Source: an uncultured Pirellulaceae bacterium
Lineage (GTDB): Bacteria; Planctomycetota; Planctomycetia; Pirellulales; Pirellulaceae
Assembly (NCBI GenBank): GCA_938083195.1
Contig: CALKCK010000015.1
Span: forward strand, 186,001 to 250,000
Direction of reading: 5' to 3'
Length of the DNA: 64,000 bases
This document shows positions 63,794 to 64,000 of the stretch, piece after piece. How positions within the stretch are numbered: position 1 is the stretch's first letter; each line of letters opens with the position of its first letter. The translations under genes and the position numbers were made by a program. The notes under the pieces are model-generated. The model had not been told where the DNA came from and did no database searches. It saw nothing but the letters and a program-made list of their open reading frames with translations.

Positions 63794-64000
63794 TTAATGG
63801 GTTGCCGAGCCTGCCTTTCGCGGCAGGCGAATTTCTTCCACCATCTCCACGACCGAAGCCGGTGGAGGCGGTGTGACGCAAGAGACCAGCGTTGCTACCG
63901 AGAAGTTGACCAACATTCCAATGAACCCAATTCCTTCAGGCGATATCCCAAACAAATAATTTTGATGGTCGACGATAAACTGGAAATAGATGATATACCC
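63794..64000 (-). CDS. Sodium:solute symporter (SSS family), C-terminal end
   Basis: The frame is open to the window edge, so only the last 68 residues are seen. It ends with a membrane segment (GFIGMLVNFSVATLVSCV) followed by TPPPPASVVEMVEEIRLPRKAG. This is the typical end of planctomycete SSS symporters, which import sugars, amino acids or other solutes with sodium. The stop TAA is at 63794. Family assignment rests on the C-terminal pattern only. Confidence 0.7.
   Translation of the reverse strand, partial: GYIIYFQFIVDHQNYLFGISPEGIGFIGMLVNFSVATLVSCVTPPPPASVVEMVEEIRLPRKAGSATH

Overview
The window reads as chromosomal DNA of a Planctomycetota bacterium, most likely a member of the Pirellulales. 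This is inferred from several features together. There is a formaldehyde-activating enzyme (Fae), a secreted sulfatase, and two xylose-isomerase-like TIM-barrel proteins. An outer membrane is implied by LpxB, Mla lipid transport and lipoproteins. Ribosomal protein L17 is strongly enlarged, the S13/S11/alpha/L17 genes are widely spaced, and a short Lys/Ala histone-H1-like protein is present. No phage, insertion sequence, CRISPR array, rRNA or tRNA was found. The region looks like an ordinary core chromosome with lineage-specific genes scattered through it.

Layout. 1-7.6 kb: the end of an Mrp/ApbC Fe-S carrier, the H1-like protein, about 1 kb of A/T-tract DNA, a site-2 protease, lpxB, an exported four-module Cys protein (YHS-like), an MFS carrier and a CYTH protein. 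7.7-13 kb: fae behind four 12-bp tandem repeats, a xylulokinase-like kinase, a DUF4956 membrane protein, a fused thiamine phosphate synthase and a TPR membrane protein. 13-24.6 kb: clpC, an exported hydrolase, a cold-shock protein, the mlaE-mlaF-mlaD operon ending in a MOSC gene, a PEGA lipoprotein and a PP2C phosphatase. 25-28 kb: a histidine kinase and its sigma-54 response regulator. 28-42.6 kb: a D-threonine-aldolase-like enzyme, metG, a hydrolase, a beta-propeller, a BshC-like protein with a GT2 transferase, Nif3, a TIM barrel, epmB divergent from efp, an RNA-type metallo-beta-lactamase and a sulfatase. 42.7-49.2 kb: one exported protein of about 2165 residues. 50-53.4 kb: rpmJ-rpsM-rpsK-rpoA-rplQ on the minus strand. 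53.8-64 kb: an AlkA-like glycosylase, an operon of acyl-CoA-ligase-like, cysteine-desulfurase-like and DUF971 genes, a broken small lipoprotein, an enoyl-CoA hydratase, a second TIM barrel, a second site-2 protease, a 29-residue membrane miniprotein, a lidless Hsp70 and the end of a sodium:solute symporter.

Functional themes. Envelope upkeep is served by LpxB, MlaEFD, lipoproteins and site-2 proteases. Translation is served by the r-protein cluster, MetG, and EF-P with its lysine aminomutase EpmB. Protein quality control is served by ClpC and Hsp70. Sulfur and Fe-S chemistry may link Mrp, the desulfurase-like protein and DUF971. Signalling is served by PP2C and the kinase/regulator pair. A recurring oddity is short tandem duplications of 12-17 bp at gene edges: before fae, before rpoA, at the stop codons of the response regulator and one TIM-barrel gene, and between csp and mlaE.

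The most novel-looking items are the ligase/desulfurase/DUF971 operon, the fae repeat array, the giant exported protein, the 29-residue miniprotein with a strong ribosome site, and the single-base-broken lipoprotein. Many starts were moved from the longest ORF to a downstream codon with a better ribosome-binding site or family fit. These choices rest on reading alone; no database search was run.
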